Positions 1 to 10,764 of a stretch of DNA of 64,000 nucleotides are shown here, one piece after another. The translations under genes were made by a program, and so were the position numbers. The notes beneath the pieces were generated by a model. It was not told the origin of the DNA and ran no database searches. It saw nothing but the letters and a program-made list of their open reading frames with translations. This DNA is from Membranipora membranacea. Taxonomy: Eukaryota; Bryozoa; Gymnolaemata; Cheilostomatida; Membraniporidae. The stretch is from contig OU612072.1 in the NCBI GenBank assembly GCA_914767715.1, positions 13,888,001-13,952,000 of the forward strand, written 5' to 3'. Positions within the stretch are counted from its first letter, which is position 1; each line of letters begins with the position of its first letter.

Positions 1-3000
1 TGTGTTTGCAGTGACTTAGGTCCATCAAGGGAACATTTGGAGATGACCCTCCACTCTGTGTGACAGTTATGACATATGATCTGCAAGTATGAATAAAATG
101 AGTGAAAACGCAGCATGAAACTAAAGGATAGCAAAGACAAACTTACTTGATCAGAAAGAAATGCTTTGACTTTTCATTCTCATTGTCACTTTTCTTTGTC
201 ACATGATTTTCAAACCATTAATTCTTTTTGTTACAATTTCTCAGGCTTCCAAAAAAAAATTCCAAAAATTTAGCCACCAACACCTATGCAACTGATTAGC
301 AGCGGCCAATGACTAGGAGCATCCATATTATGATCAGATTTCGTAGAAGCAATCCCTGACATGACATTTAAGGTGAAGTTAACTGGTTGAAGTGTATATT
401 GAGTTTACAGCCTGCCTGTACAAGAATCTTTTGATGGGCCTTCTTATTGTATTGCATCTCACACACAAAAATTTTATTTGGTCAATAAACAAGGCTCTTT
501 CCCTCACCAAGGGCTAGGAGGTTGCGCCTGTCACAACAAACCATCACATATGATCTGCAGGTTTTGAATAATAATAGGTTATTTCTGTGAAAACGCTGAA
601 TAAACTACAGGATAAGTAACAACAAACTTACTCGTTGCTAGAGACATACTTCTAGGCTGCTATTTTGAATCTTATTCTCTATATTTTATTCTACCATGTT
701 AGCAAACTGCAGTATCAATCAATATTCGCAACACATCACTATGTGATAGCCACATCATACTTATTGTGAATATATTATATTAATCTCATCTCATCTGCAT
801 CACAGGCTTCTGATGTAATCGGGTTGTAAATCAAGCTTACTTTAATGTAGCATTCACATCTTGAAACAAATCCATCTTCATTATATGTAGCGGCACAAAA
901 GAAATCCCATCATCATCAATCCTTGTCCCTGTATCCATAAGCTCTTCATTTTTAACTATGTAAATAGAAAATGGATATGCTGTGATTGATACCTTATCAA
1001 GGGAAACAACCCCAAGTGATCTTCATCTACCAAATAAACGACAAGCATACTTAACAATCTTATTTTGATTTATAGGTAAAGAAGTTACTTCTACTTACCT
1101 TTTTCATATATCCTGGGCCCAGGTTGTACTCATTGGGGCAAAGTTTAGTATTTGGAGCCGAGCTTCGTATTTGGCAGGGCTAAGTTTGGGCGGGGCCAGA
1201 TTTGCTTGGAGGCAGGGTTAAATGGGGCCAAGCCTGCATGAGGTCAGGTTTGCATGGTGCCCAGTTTGTACGGGGCCAAGTTTGCATAGGGCCAAGATTT
1301 TACAGGCAAATTTTACACGGTGCCAGGTTTGTGCGGGCCAAACTTGCAAGGGGAAAGTTTACATGAGCTAAAATTTCTCTGGGCCAAGTTTTCAGGGGGC
1401 CAAGTTAGCACAGGACCAAGATTGCATGGAGTCAAGTTGTCACAAATCAAAAATTTGTATTTTACTTTTTGATTGCTCTGTTATCAAGAAAGAGTAACTC
1501 AATTTAATACAAGTTGTTTAAGACATACCTTCCAAGTCTGTGTAAGCTAAATATTCCAATGATCTAGGACTGCTTCCCACACTGCTGATAGCCCTTGCAT
1601 AACATGATATTTTTGATAACGGTCGGAGACCACATATCAACACATCTTCAGTTGTAGAAAAACTATGGTTGGTATCTGTACAGTCAACCTGCAAAAATGT
1701 AATGTAATGTTCTATAAGAAACAGGTACAGGCATAACTATGAAAACCTTCTTGAAAGTTCCACCTCTAACAGAGCTTAGATTGAAATACTATGGTAAAAA
1801 TGACTACCGTTAGCTATTGACGTACTTGGTATAAAAGTGTTCTCCCGTTCGACTGTGATGGTGGTCTTAGTATCAGACTCACACAGGAAGAGTTTGTTTC
1901 TGCTGAAGATATAGTTGGTGCATCTGTAGGTTTTAAAAATAAAACTTTGAGTGAATATGAGTAATTAATGGAATGCTATGGGCCCTTGGATGTTCAAGTT
2001 ATACCCTCTCTAATATTTCTTTCAATAAAACTATATTTATATATTTACTACGATAAACGCATGTGTATACAAAACCCAATCCAGTGCCTCATATCACTTT
2101 TTCAAAAAGTGTTTTTGAAAAAATAGAAAAAACGGCTGAATCACAGTTCTGAATTCTACCACATATGTGTAGTAAAACCAGATAAGGGTGTGCTATTCAT
2201 ATTTATTTGTCTGATTTATCCCATGAAAGCTTGAAATTAATTAAAAATTTAAAAAGCAGCCTACTTTACCCATATATCTTGATCATACATCAATGGAAAT
2301 CAGTAAGCCTCAGCGGCTTTGGTGGCCTAGTGGCTAGTGTGCTCGATCACAGCGCAAGTGGCCCAAGCTCAATTACTGGTTGTGACCACAAGAAAGCCAA
2401 GCCATGAATGTGAATAATCTAATATTTTTATATATACCACAATAATAACATGCTTGTGATACACAGGAGGCCCGAGTTTGAATCCCGGTGGAGACAGATT
2501 TTTTTTAATACCCTATTGGCATCTTACATCATTTTCATTTTGTGTACAATTATATATTTTTTACGTAATTTATGTGATATATATAAATATACCACAATAA
2601 TAACATGCTTGTTGCGTTAGATTCTATGGCTGTATTCAGTGAAATAATTGTGGGCGGAGTTCTGACACATTATAGGACAACGATACTCAGGCTGTCTACC
2701 TCATAAGTGGCATGGAAAGGATAGCCATTGTAGTTTGCGCTTATGATGACATCACCAATTGGCCATCCATCATAAACTCAATCGACAACCTGAGTGTATA
2801 TCATCCACATTCCACACCCCTGGAGTTTTGTGGCATTTATGATCGCGGCATTTCTAGTACACAAAGTTATAATGAAAAACTGCATTATCAAAGTTTGGTA
2901 TGTCAGAGAATTCTGCTAGGATATCACTTTTTGCGCAGTTGTTGTGATTTTGTGCATCAGAAAAACAAAAGCTCTCAATTAGGGCTAAGGTAATGTCCCA

Positions 3001-6000
3001 CAGAATTATCCTTCCTCACTATCATTAATTCACTCACCAAGTTCATCAGTTGTTATCTGAACAGATTGCATAGTTGTCTGACCTTCACTATTCGTGACCT
3101 TCACTGTAAATGTGTAGTTACTGTAACCCGCTAGATCATTGAAGATATTGTTTCTCTTAAAGCACTCATTGTTGATACTAAACTCCTTGGTAGCTGATGA
3201 CAAACAATTCGTTTTAAGACTCTAGAAATGGTTATTTGAAAAAATTTATAGTTTTGATTGTGTCTTCAATGCCTACATGGTGTAAAAAATATCCATTTGC
3301 AAGTGCGACTCTCAGAATTCAATAGCCTCTTGCAGCTCTTTTACAGACACACACCATGTTCACCCTAAGATTCACAAAATATACATACCTACTACCTGGA
3401 TGTGACATATAAGAGAATATAGGCTGAACAGCTCTTATATAAGATTTAACTGCATAATATTAAAGATAAGATAATATACAATTGAATTCCTAATTTACCT
3501 CAATGTTGACGGTAGCTTTCCAAGATTGACTATCTGTAGAACTCACTTTTTCCATTGCTACATTTCCTTTTCCAAGGAAAAACTCAGGAGCTAAAATGGA
3601 AAGACATTATTACTAGAAATCGACCATGTCAAAAGATATTCAGCCTGTCCAACCATTAAATTTCTTCTGAGTACTCATGGTCTAAATAACAAGATGCCAA
3701 TTAATTACACCTTAACTTACCGGAACATGATCTGGTTTTTGCTTTAATTACTTTGATTGGTCCTGGCAGCTCCATATTATCTATAATACAGCTCAGATGA
3801 TATGTGTATTCTTTATCAAGAAGGAGACCATTGACTGAGAAGGTTGTTTTTTTTCCGATGACAGTTCTGTGACTTCGTCCCACACCATCACCATAGACAA
3901 CATACCTGCCAACATTGATCAACACGATTGAGCGGTAGGCTTGCAACCCAACCTAACCTAGCAATATGCCCAGCCATGCCTTTCAGACTTTTATGATATA
4001 AGTTAGATGACCTCACAAATGAATGAATCAACATCGACATCAACATTAACATCACTTACTCGCATTGACTACTGTTTGTATCTGGAAAAGCGTTGTAGAT
4101 ATATGGAATTTCTCTGAATGGTGTGAACTCCATCTCCAGTTCATGAGGGCTTGCTCTCAGTAGTTTTGGCATTTCGATTTCTCTGGGAACATCTATAATA
4201 TATTTTAGGATGTTATGTTGAAAACATGAATGACCCGTATATATATGGATATTTGTGATGTAGGGGATAGCTGGTCTTACACCAGACATGTTTATTCCAT
4301 ATACGGTACTTGTTCACTGTATTAGCAGAAAAAAACTTTTACTAATACAGTATAAATGGATATTTATTGTGGTCCAAAGCTGTCTCCACCTACCTGCAGC
4401 ATATATCTTGACCTCGGAGACTGGAACGGCCCCAAAAATACGCAGTGACCTTATAAATGGTGTTCTGCCACTTCTACATACTAGTGAACTGACACAATTT
4501 GGCGAACAGTCTGAATATCTCCACGGCCGAAATTCTTTGAGCCCACCGTCTCTTGGGTTTTCTTCATAGGTGAAATTGTATCTTAACTTATCTACTACAA
4601 ATACATTTAAGATGAAACTCATGATCATGACTACATCAACAAGCTTTCTCACATAAATTGGGCAGTAGGAATGATCCCTATATATCTTTATATATTCTGG
4701 TATTTGGAAGATTTGTATTTGATCTTTGAAAAACAAACCTCCTTAGAATGCACCATCATTGAAACACAACATTAATTACATGAAGAATGCTATACTTACG
4801 ATCACCCAGTTGGGCAAACTCAATCAAGATAGGTTTGGACCAGCTTATCTCCGTAAAGTTTGAATTAAGTATCTTACAATAACCAACACTGCTCTTTGTC
4901 CCCTCTCTACCATTACACATCATCGTACCAGTTTGAGCAAGATTGGTTCCTTCAATATAAATGGTACACACATAGCATGACAAATTTCTGATGTTGTCAT
5001 AAGGACGATGTGTGACCACTATTCAATAACCTTAACTTTATTCTTCAATAATTTCGTATTACTTTTTGTAAATGCACGCATTAATATGCTCTAAAGTTGC
5101 CAAAAATCACTTGGCCATTTGATAATTGCAAAAAAGTTTGTGTGGGATAAGAATGAATATCCATGATCTGAAGGATATATAATATACACTGTGTTGCTGT
5201 TATCTGATTGAAAACCAAACAAAGAAAATCTTACTAGCACGCTGGTAGACTTTAACCTCTTTCAGGTTTATCAAGCCCATCCTCACGACAGCGACATATC
5301 TGGCTTGGTGTGGAGGGCTTAGATGAGAAACTCCAACAACTCCATATGATGGTAGTTTATAAACTTCTTTCCAGTTTCCATCATCAAAGTTTATATTCGT
5401 TTTGTTAATAACAGTGGTTATCTCTTTGCTCCGTAAATATATGGTTACATTCGTTGAACGAATAGCTGAAAAACATACAATATATAATATGGAAGATAAA
5501 AATGTTAAAAAATTGTGTTTTATCCATAGACTTAATAGTAAACCTAGATAGGACACTATAAGGAGCGTTAGCATTGAGGCACTGAGGCATTTAATTGTGG
5601 ACAACGTAACGAAATGGGAAGGTGTAGAAGCAATGATGCTATCATTGATTCACTGTCCAAAATCGATCAACTCGATCAATTTTGATTGGATTTTGAGTTG
5701 GAAAATAACAATAGTATTAGTTTATCTTGAACAGTTTGATACTAATTTAAGGCTGAAACAAAAATTTGGTGTAGAAATAGCATCAACTTGTCAACAAGAA
5801 ACTGCTGATCGTAAAGCAATTTCAAATTCGCAATCCAATAAAAATTGATCAAGTTATGAACAAAACACCTGGGTGATAGAGAGTAAATCAATGACAGCAT
5901 CATTGCTTCTACACCTTTCAATGACGATACGTTGCCCCTAAACTGAGTGCCCCACTTCAGCTGTATGATGTCCTGTCTAGGTTTATTATTTATTATTAAG

Positions 6001-9000
6001 TCTATGGTTTTATCTCATTGTATGTATTTATCATGTATTATTTATGCTGAAATCGGGCATTTTACTGGGACAACGCCTGATAGTAAGTTTAACATGGTTC
6101 ATCACATCATCTATAGCTCAAATATGCTTGGATGTGACTAATTCGATGCGGTTAGTAACTACTAAAACACATTATTCAATGTCTACTCCTGGATCTAGTG
6201 AACTTGCATGAAAACGTATTTGGGCATGCAATTTGATCTGTGAGTGTGTCAAACCCATCACTCGCAGTTGTTCAATTATTTTTGAAGAGACAGGAAAAGA
6301 AAGAATATGAGTGGAACCGGTGCTATTTGATGCATTGAATACAGCAACAGTGTATAGGAGTTCTTACAGATATTCATTCATCAATTTTGTTATAAAAAAC
6401 CTAGATATGATCCGATGGATGCAAAATCTGCATGGTTTTTTCACTCATAGTTTCTGGGCTAATTGGTGAACGACCTTCTTAGTTTCACATTGTATCCATC
6501 AATCTCTCAAATTGAATATTGATAAGTATTGAGGATGGATGCGAATAATTTCCTGAGATAAAGCCAGATAAAAAACTGATCTTAATTTTGTTAATTTGCT
6601 TGTTTTGATGGCTCTCTGTCACAATGTCGTTCATGTTATTTCAGTCTGTTGAAAGTATTGGCTGTTGTGATAATAGCCTTCATGGTAGCGATAAAGATAG
6701 CTTAGGAAATTAATCATGAGCTATTCTACAAACTTGATTTCCATATACACCATCCATCTGTGTAGTATATAATGTGGAAGTAAGACAGTCATTGACCAAT
6801 TAGCCCAGAAGTCATGAGTGAAAAACCATGCAGAGAAGTATGTTGGATCTACGGTAGCTACCAACTTATAGACTAGCTGCCAGCAAATCTAGGCTAGCTA
6901 CCAACTAAAAGGCTAGCTACATACCCTGATTTATCCTCCCATGTAAGTATATCTCAGTGACAATGTTCAAGTCTCCCAGATCTACCAACCACCATTGGGG
7001 TTTAAGTTCACCTACATCTGTGCGAATCGACCAATATTCGTATCCATCAGTGTGAGCGTATTCAAAATAAGTGTCATCATACAGGATACCATCTACTGCT
7101 TTATCAGCTGACCAAACCTTGCCTTCACCAGTATACGTACTGCTCAGATATGCCCTCTTGCCATATGCTATGTTTGGATTGGTGACTGTCAAGTATAAAT
7201 ATAAATTGCATCTGTATGACCTGATCAATTATCTTAGGAGTACACAGTCAAGTAGTGAATTTTTATTCAGTTTAATGTATGCAGGTTTATGACAACTTAC
7301 ATGGATGTTGGTAAATCTCAACTTCGGCGGTGTTGATAAATCCATATCTAGCTAGAGCAACAAATCGAGTCTTTGTGGGTGGGTTGAGAGAAACTGTCTG
7401 ATCGGTCACATTTAATCTCAGAGTTGTAAAGTTTTCCCACATTGGATGTGAGAAATTGATGTTTTCCCCAGACTTTGGTTTATAGATTACAGGGCACTGC
7501 TTGCAGAAGAATATGGTAACATTTGTTCGTTCTCCTGCAAGAAAGATATGTTATTTTAGAACCAATATAATTTGGTTGATGTTGGATGGCCTTCAATGAA
7601 CTGAAAAACACCAGATATATTTGAGGTAATAATATATTGAACGCAAATGTGGGATTTTTTTTGTTTGCGAATGATTTGAGTCAATCAGATTCGGAGAAAT
7701 TTGTTTAATAGTTTTGGATACCGGGGTCAAAATTCACGTTAAAAGTCTAAAAGCTGAGTTTCATACATTATTGACTATAAGTGTTCAACCAAAGATTCAA
7801 GATAAAAAATGATTTGTTGGAAATATGAACAGTTGAACTTGACTGAGAAAAAGGTCTTAGAAAACGCTATGGTACTAATTGACCCCTTGGCCAACAAATG
7901 CAACCCTGTAGGATAAATATGTGAATGTGAAAGAAAGTCAAGGAAAACATGAAATAGGACACAATAATGGTATAGATAGCTTTTAACCTGTAAGAAACAC
8001 CAAATTGAACTTTGCAATAATAATATGAATAACAACATATCAAACAATTATTAGCAGAATAATAACCATTGTTTCTCACTTCCTAAACATTGTGAAAACT
8101 TTTTCCAACTAGTTCTGATGGGGGTTCACTAATCAACAGGAACTTAGTTGAAAAAGGATGTTTTACCTACCTCGACGTTCTCTTCCGTACACAGATATTT
8201 CTGATATATCATATTCGCTCTGTAGATCAACAATCCACCATTGTAGATACGAAGTGTATTCCCCACCATTTGTGTGAGCATATTCAGTATTGCGACCATA
8301 CCTGATCAACCCATCCACAGCTCTTGCAGATCCATATGATGCTGGTGAGAGATACGTGCTTATCTGATATGTAGGTTTGTTCAGTGCCAGATTTGGGTTA
8401 CTGACTACAAAAATATATGATTTATATATCATATCAGGATCGAGCAATCTCAAAGCTTCTGAGATTTTGTAATTTGAATGCCGCCGAATTGGATCAGTCA
8501 CAATCTAAGCTCAACCAAAGTAGTAGTCAATCCCAATGTTAATCATTGTGACTGAATGTATCATAATGTACTACTTGAATCCATAGACATCAATAAACAG
8601 ATGCCTAATCAGTTTTTGCGGTTTTTCATTATGACTGGTGCGCCAAAATCAGTGGTAGGGATTTATAGCTTGCTATCTTGTTGAATTTCTATGTCTGGAA
8701 AAGGCCTATTACCCCCAGATAGTAGGCAGGATATGTGGGTTAGTTTTTTCAGCTAGCCCATTAAGTTCATTCTTGAACAAATTCCTACCACTGATTTCTT
8801 ATATAAACAAGAGATTCACGAAAAGTGGAACCACTCCCAAGATCGGCTTAGGTTTCTATTGGCTCTTTTTCTATGCTTTAATCGCATACAAACAAAATTA
8901 CTGAGCTGCAAAAAATTATCCTAACAATGCAAACTAACATAAGACCTGGTTAATGCCCACTTGCTTAATTAAAAATAACATCGCATGACAGATGATTGGC

Positions 9001-9209
9001 CCATCTGCCTTTTGCAATGCTTTTGTAGGGTGACCGCCTCCGCCAATGGAATTATGGAAAATCGTCTTGCTAAGTGAAAGTATAATTATGGAACTTATTA
9101 AAAAAATTAATGGTATGAACTTACCTGGTAGACAGTGCCCGTGGAATATCAGTACTGTTATTATGATGCAGCTTAGAACATGAATGCTATACATATCCAA
9201 GCTTTTCAT
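1..9209 (-). CDS. Receptor gene 1: FTP-lectin/FN3 receptor, 3' end outside window
   Basis: Partial multi-exon gene. Exons I can place by splice sites and paralogy: 9209-9125 (signal peptide, ends HGHCLPG), 8404-8171 and 7534-7301 (FTP domain 1; motifs NPNLALNKP, AVDG, AHT, QWWIVDL), 7185-6925 and 5465-5235 (FTP domain 2; NPNIAYGK, QWWLVDLG, then ARYVAVVR), 5018-4800 and 4594-4394 (divergent third FTP-like unit), 4192-4060 and 3905-3721 (FN3), 3590-3499 and 3221-3038 (second FN3/Ig-like), 1923-1826 and 1688-1529 (third), 955-841 and 80 to the window start (juxtamembrane domain resembling that of receptor tyrosine phosphatases). The membrane helix and tail lie beyond base 1. Each FTP and FN3 module is built from two exons with mostly phase-1 outer borders. 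The intron between 6925 and 5465 carries a P-like MITE. Function is inferred from domains: a type I surface glycoprotein binding carbohydrate. The third FTP unit differs clearly from genes 2 and 3. Confidence 0.85.
61..650 (-). repeat. Local duplication around a juxtamembrane exon of gene 1
   Basis: The true exon begins at 80 (minus strand). A second copy of its first bases plus the adjoining intron lies around 541-650, with acceptor-like CAG at 557-555. Both are followed upstream by matching intron text (gtgaaaacgc, then aaacttac). The downstream copy soon loses similarity to the exon, so it looks like a decayed partial duplication rather than a usable exon. Confidence 0.45.
1137..1440. repeat. 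Degenerate minisatellite, unit about 20 bp
   Basis: About a dozen imperfect repeats of a unit near GGGGCCAAGTTTGCATG lie in the intron between the exons at 1688-1529 and 955-841 of gene 1. The block is GC-richer than its surroundings. A related block lies at 23318-23550, in the corresponding intron of gene 3. Confidence 0.75.
2312..2615 (+). repeat. tRNA-derived SINE fragments with 26-bp direct repeats
   Basis: TGGCCTAGTGG (2323-2333) fits a pol III A-box. A second piece with a good B-box (GTTTGAATCCCGGT near 2476-2489) is bracketed by identical 26-bp direct repeats at 2432-2457 and 2587-2612, as a target duplication would be. The fragments sit in an intron of gene 1. They are not complete tRNAs. 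Confidence 0.5.
5525..6006. mobile_element. Non-autonomous P-element-like MITE, 482 bp
   Basis: The element is flanked by a perfect 8-bp target duplication GTTTTATC (5517-5524 and 6007-6014). Its ends are inverted: CATAGACTTAATAGTAAACC at the left and the reverse complement of CATAGACTTAATAATAAATA at the right. The inverted similarity extends well over 100 bp inward, for example around the shared motif AAGGTGTAGAAGCAATGATG. The outer ends match the full P-like element at 24906-29835. It carries no coding sequence and lies in a gene 1 intron. Confidence 0.85.
6408..6852. mobile_element. Foldback/MITE element with ~100-bp inverted arms
   Basis: The stretch from about 6410 (CTGCATGGTTTTTTCACTCA, then TGGGCTAATTGGT) is repeated inverted at about 6790-6850. 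It occupies the gene 1 intron beside the P-like MITE. A single diverged arm of the same family is found near 33605-33700 in gene 3. The ends are approximate and no clear target duplication was seen. Confidence 0.6.
8647..8796. repeat. Short foldback element, 150 bp
   Basis: AATCAGTGGTAGG at 8647-8659 is mirrored by CCTACCACTGATT at 8784-8796. It lies in the first intron of gene 1. It could be a small MITE, but no target duplication is obvious. Confidence 0.4.
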
Positions 9210-9650
9210 GAGTACCTTTACAAAATGTACGTCAGTAAACTTTGCAATGCGATTCATCAATGTGTATTCCAGTGAAGCTCAAATAGCACAGAAAACAAGT
9301 AAGAAATTGAGCTCGGCCTTTATCTCTGTTTGTTCAGTGAATTATTCTTTATCAGTATGGTATTAACAGTTGGCAATTTGGTGCTTAGTAACTTAATCAA
9401 AACTTCCCTGTCAAGATAAGGCATTTCACTGCGATGAAACAGTGACCTTTATGGACCCTTATTTACACATCAACTTTGATTAGTTTTCTATTCTAACCAA
9501 AAGGTCTCACAGTTACAACAGAATACCTCTTTGATGATAAAACAAAACATGAGATTTGAATGCAAGTCACGTCTTCTTACCATGATGAAGTTTGGTGATC
9601 AAAAGAGGCTAGCTTGTGCGCTAGTTGGTCCTGTCTGATAAGCTAAAATA
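9210..9650 (-). promoter_or_regulatory. Conserved 5' flank / putative promoter of receptor gene 1
   Basis: This block upstream of the signal-peptide exon is homologous to the blocks upstream of genes 2, 3 and 4 and to 63.56-64 kb. A TATA-like ATAAAGG (minus strand, 9317-9325) occupies the position of a clearer CATATAAGG in genes 2 and 4. It is followed by the shared CTCAA(T/C)TTCTTACT text. Promoter function is inferred from position and conservation. Confidence 0.5.
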
Positions 9651-10560
9651 CGTTTCTGATTAAAGGGCTTGCTAGCAATGCCACTTGAGCAAGGAGTTGA
9701 AATTAATGGTCAAAGGCCAGTCCAGTATAAAAAAAATTAAGGTCGCTGTTTTTATTACCATGAACCAATAAAAAATAAATGGACAAGCTTGATGAGGTGT
9801 CAAGAAGGGCTGATCAATTGAAAGTTGTCTGGTAAAAGTAAGACGCAATACTTAATCCGGTAGATAGTTCTACAGTAGTTTCCCAACTAGTAATTCTGGG
9901 TAAAATATAAATGTGTAGTGTTAAAAAAAGTGTCCCTATCTATTGTTGAGCTTACTAGTAATGTCGAAGCAAAATATGGAGGGGTGCTCGCCCCTCGTAC
10001 CCCTCTGCAGGGAACCCTGCCTAGCTCTAAAATCTACTCCCTTTTATCTGTGCAAATTTTTCTTGTAGTGAGTTGAACAAACAGCAGATAGAAATCACTA
10101 CATTGAAACCAGGTGCTATTGAGTCACCACCCCTTATATGTTTATAACTTCCAACTGTCAGGTTGTAATTAGAAAAGGTTTCTTGAAAATTTCCTTGCTG
10201 TCGTAGGCAGCCCCTCTATATTTTAGTATGTCAGCAGCGTGTATGTTATTGCATTTCCATAGCTTAGATGTGTCTGAGTCCTAGTGGTCTATGAGCTACA
10301 AGTAGATGTAATGTGGACTCTCTTTTTATTTTAGAACAAAGGTCAGATGGGGATCTCTTTCTTGCATCCAGATGGTATACATATGGTATTGATTTTCTAA
10401 GTCCACCATCAAACTTCATCAATTGATATGAGAGTATAGTCAACACTCATGTACCAGCAAATTTCAGCAAACAAAATTCAAGCTGATTTAAAATTTTGCA
10501 ATCTCTAAAACAGTTGTCATATATCAGGTTGAAGAATTAACAAACTTCGTTATTTTAATT
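9250..10560. repeat. Segmental duplication, copy A (matches 34090-35390)
   Basis: About 1.3 kb covering the gene 1 promoter and the gene 1/gene 2 intergenic DNA is nearly identical to the DNA upstream of gene 3. A recognisable core is a GC-rich stretch with small palindromes (GGGGTGCTCGCCCCTCGTAC near 9980). No gene is apparent from 9.3 to 10.76 kb. Confidence 0.8.
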
Positions 10561-10764
10561 GCTCTATTGTAGAAACTACTATTTGGAAAGTAGAAGAAAT
10601 CAAAATATTAGCGATTGTTACACACAAAAATTGAAATGGGATAAAAAACTCCCTGTTTAGATTATACAGTAGAACAAGCTCACTCAATGCTACACTCTTT
10701 AATAAAACATATCTTGACACTTGGGTCTAATCAGCAGTCACTCGGCGGCTACAGATTATGCGTT

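Noticed and set aside
1137-1440. CRISPR-like array
   Set aside because: Units are contiguous and degenerate without unique spacers, in an animal intron; it is a minisatellite.
4314-4736. Reading 4736-4314 as one 140-codon exon
   Set aside because: Only 4594-4394 aligns with the paralogous exons and has proper splice borders; the ends are intron read-through.
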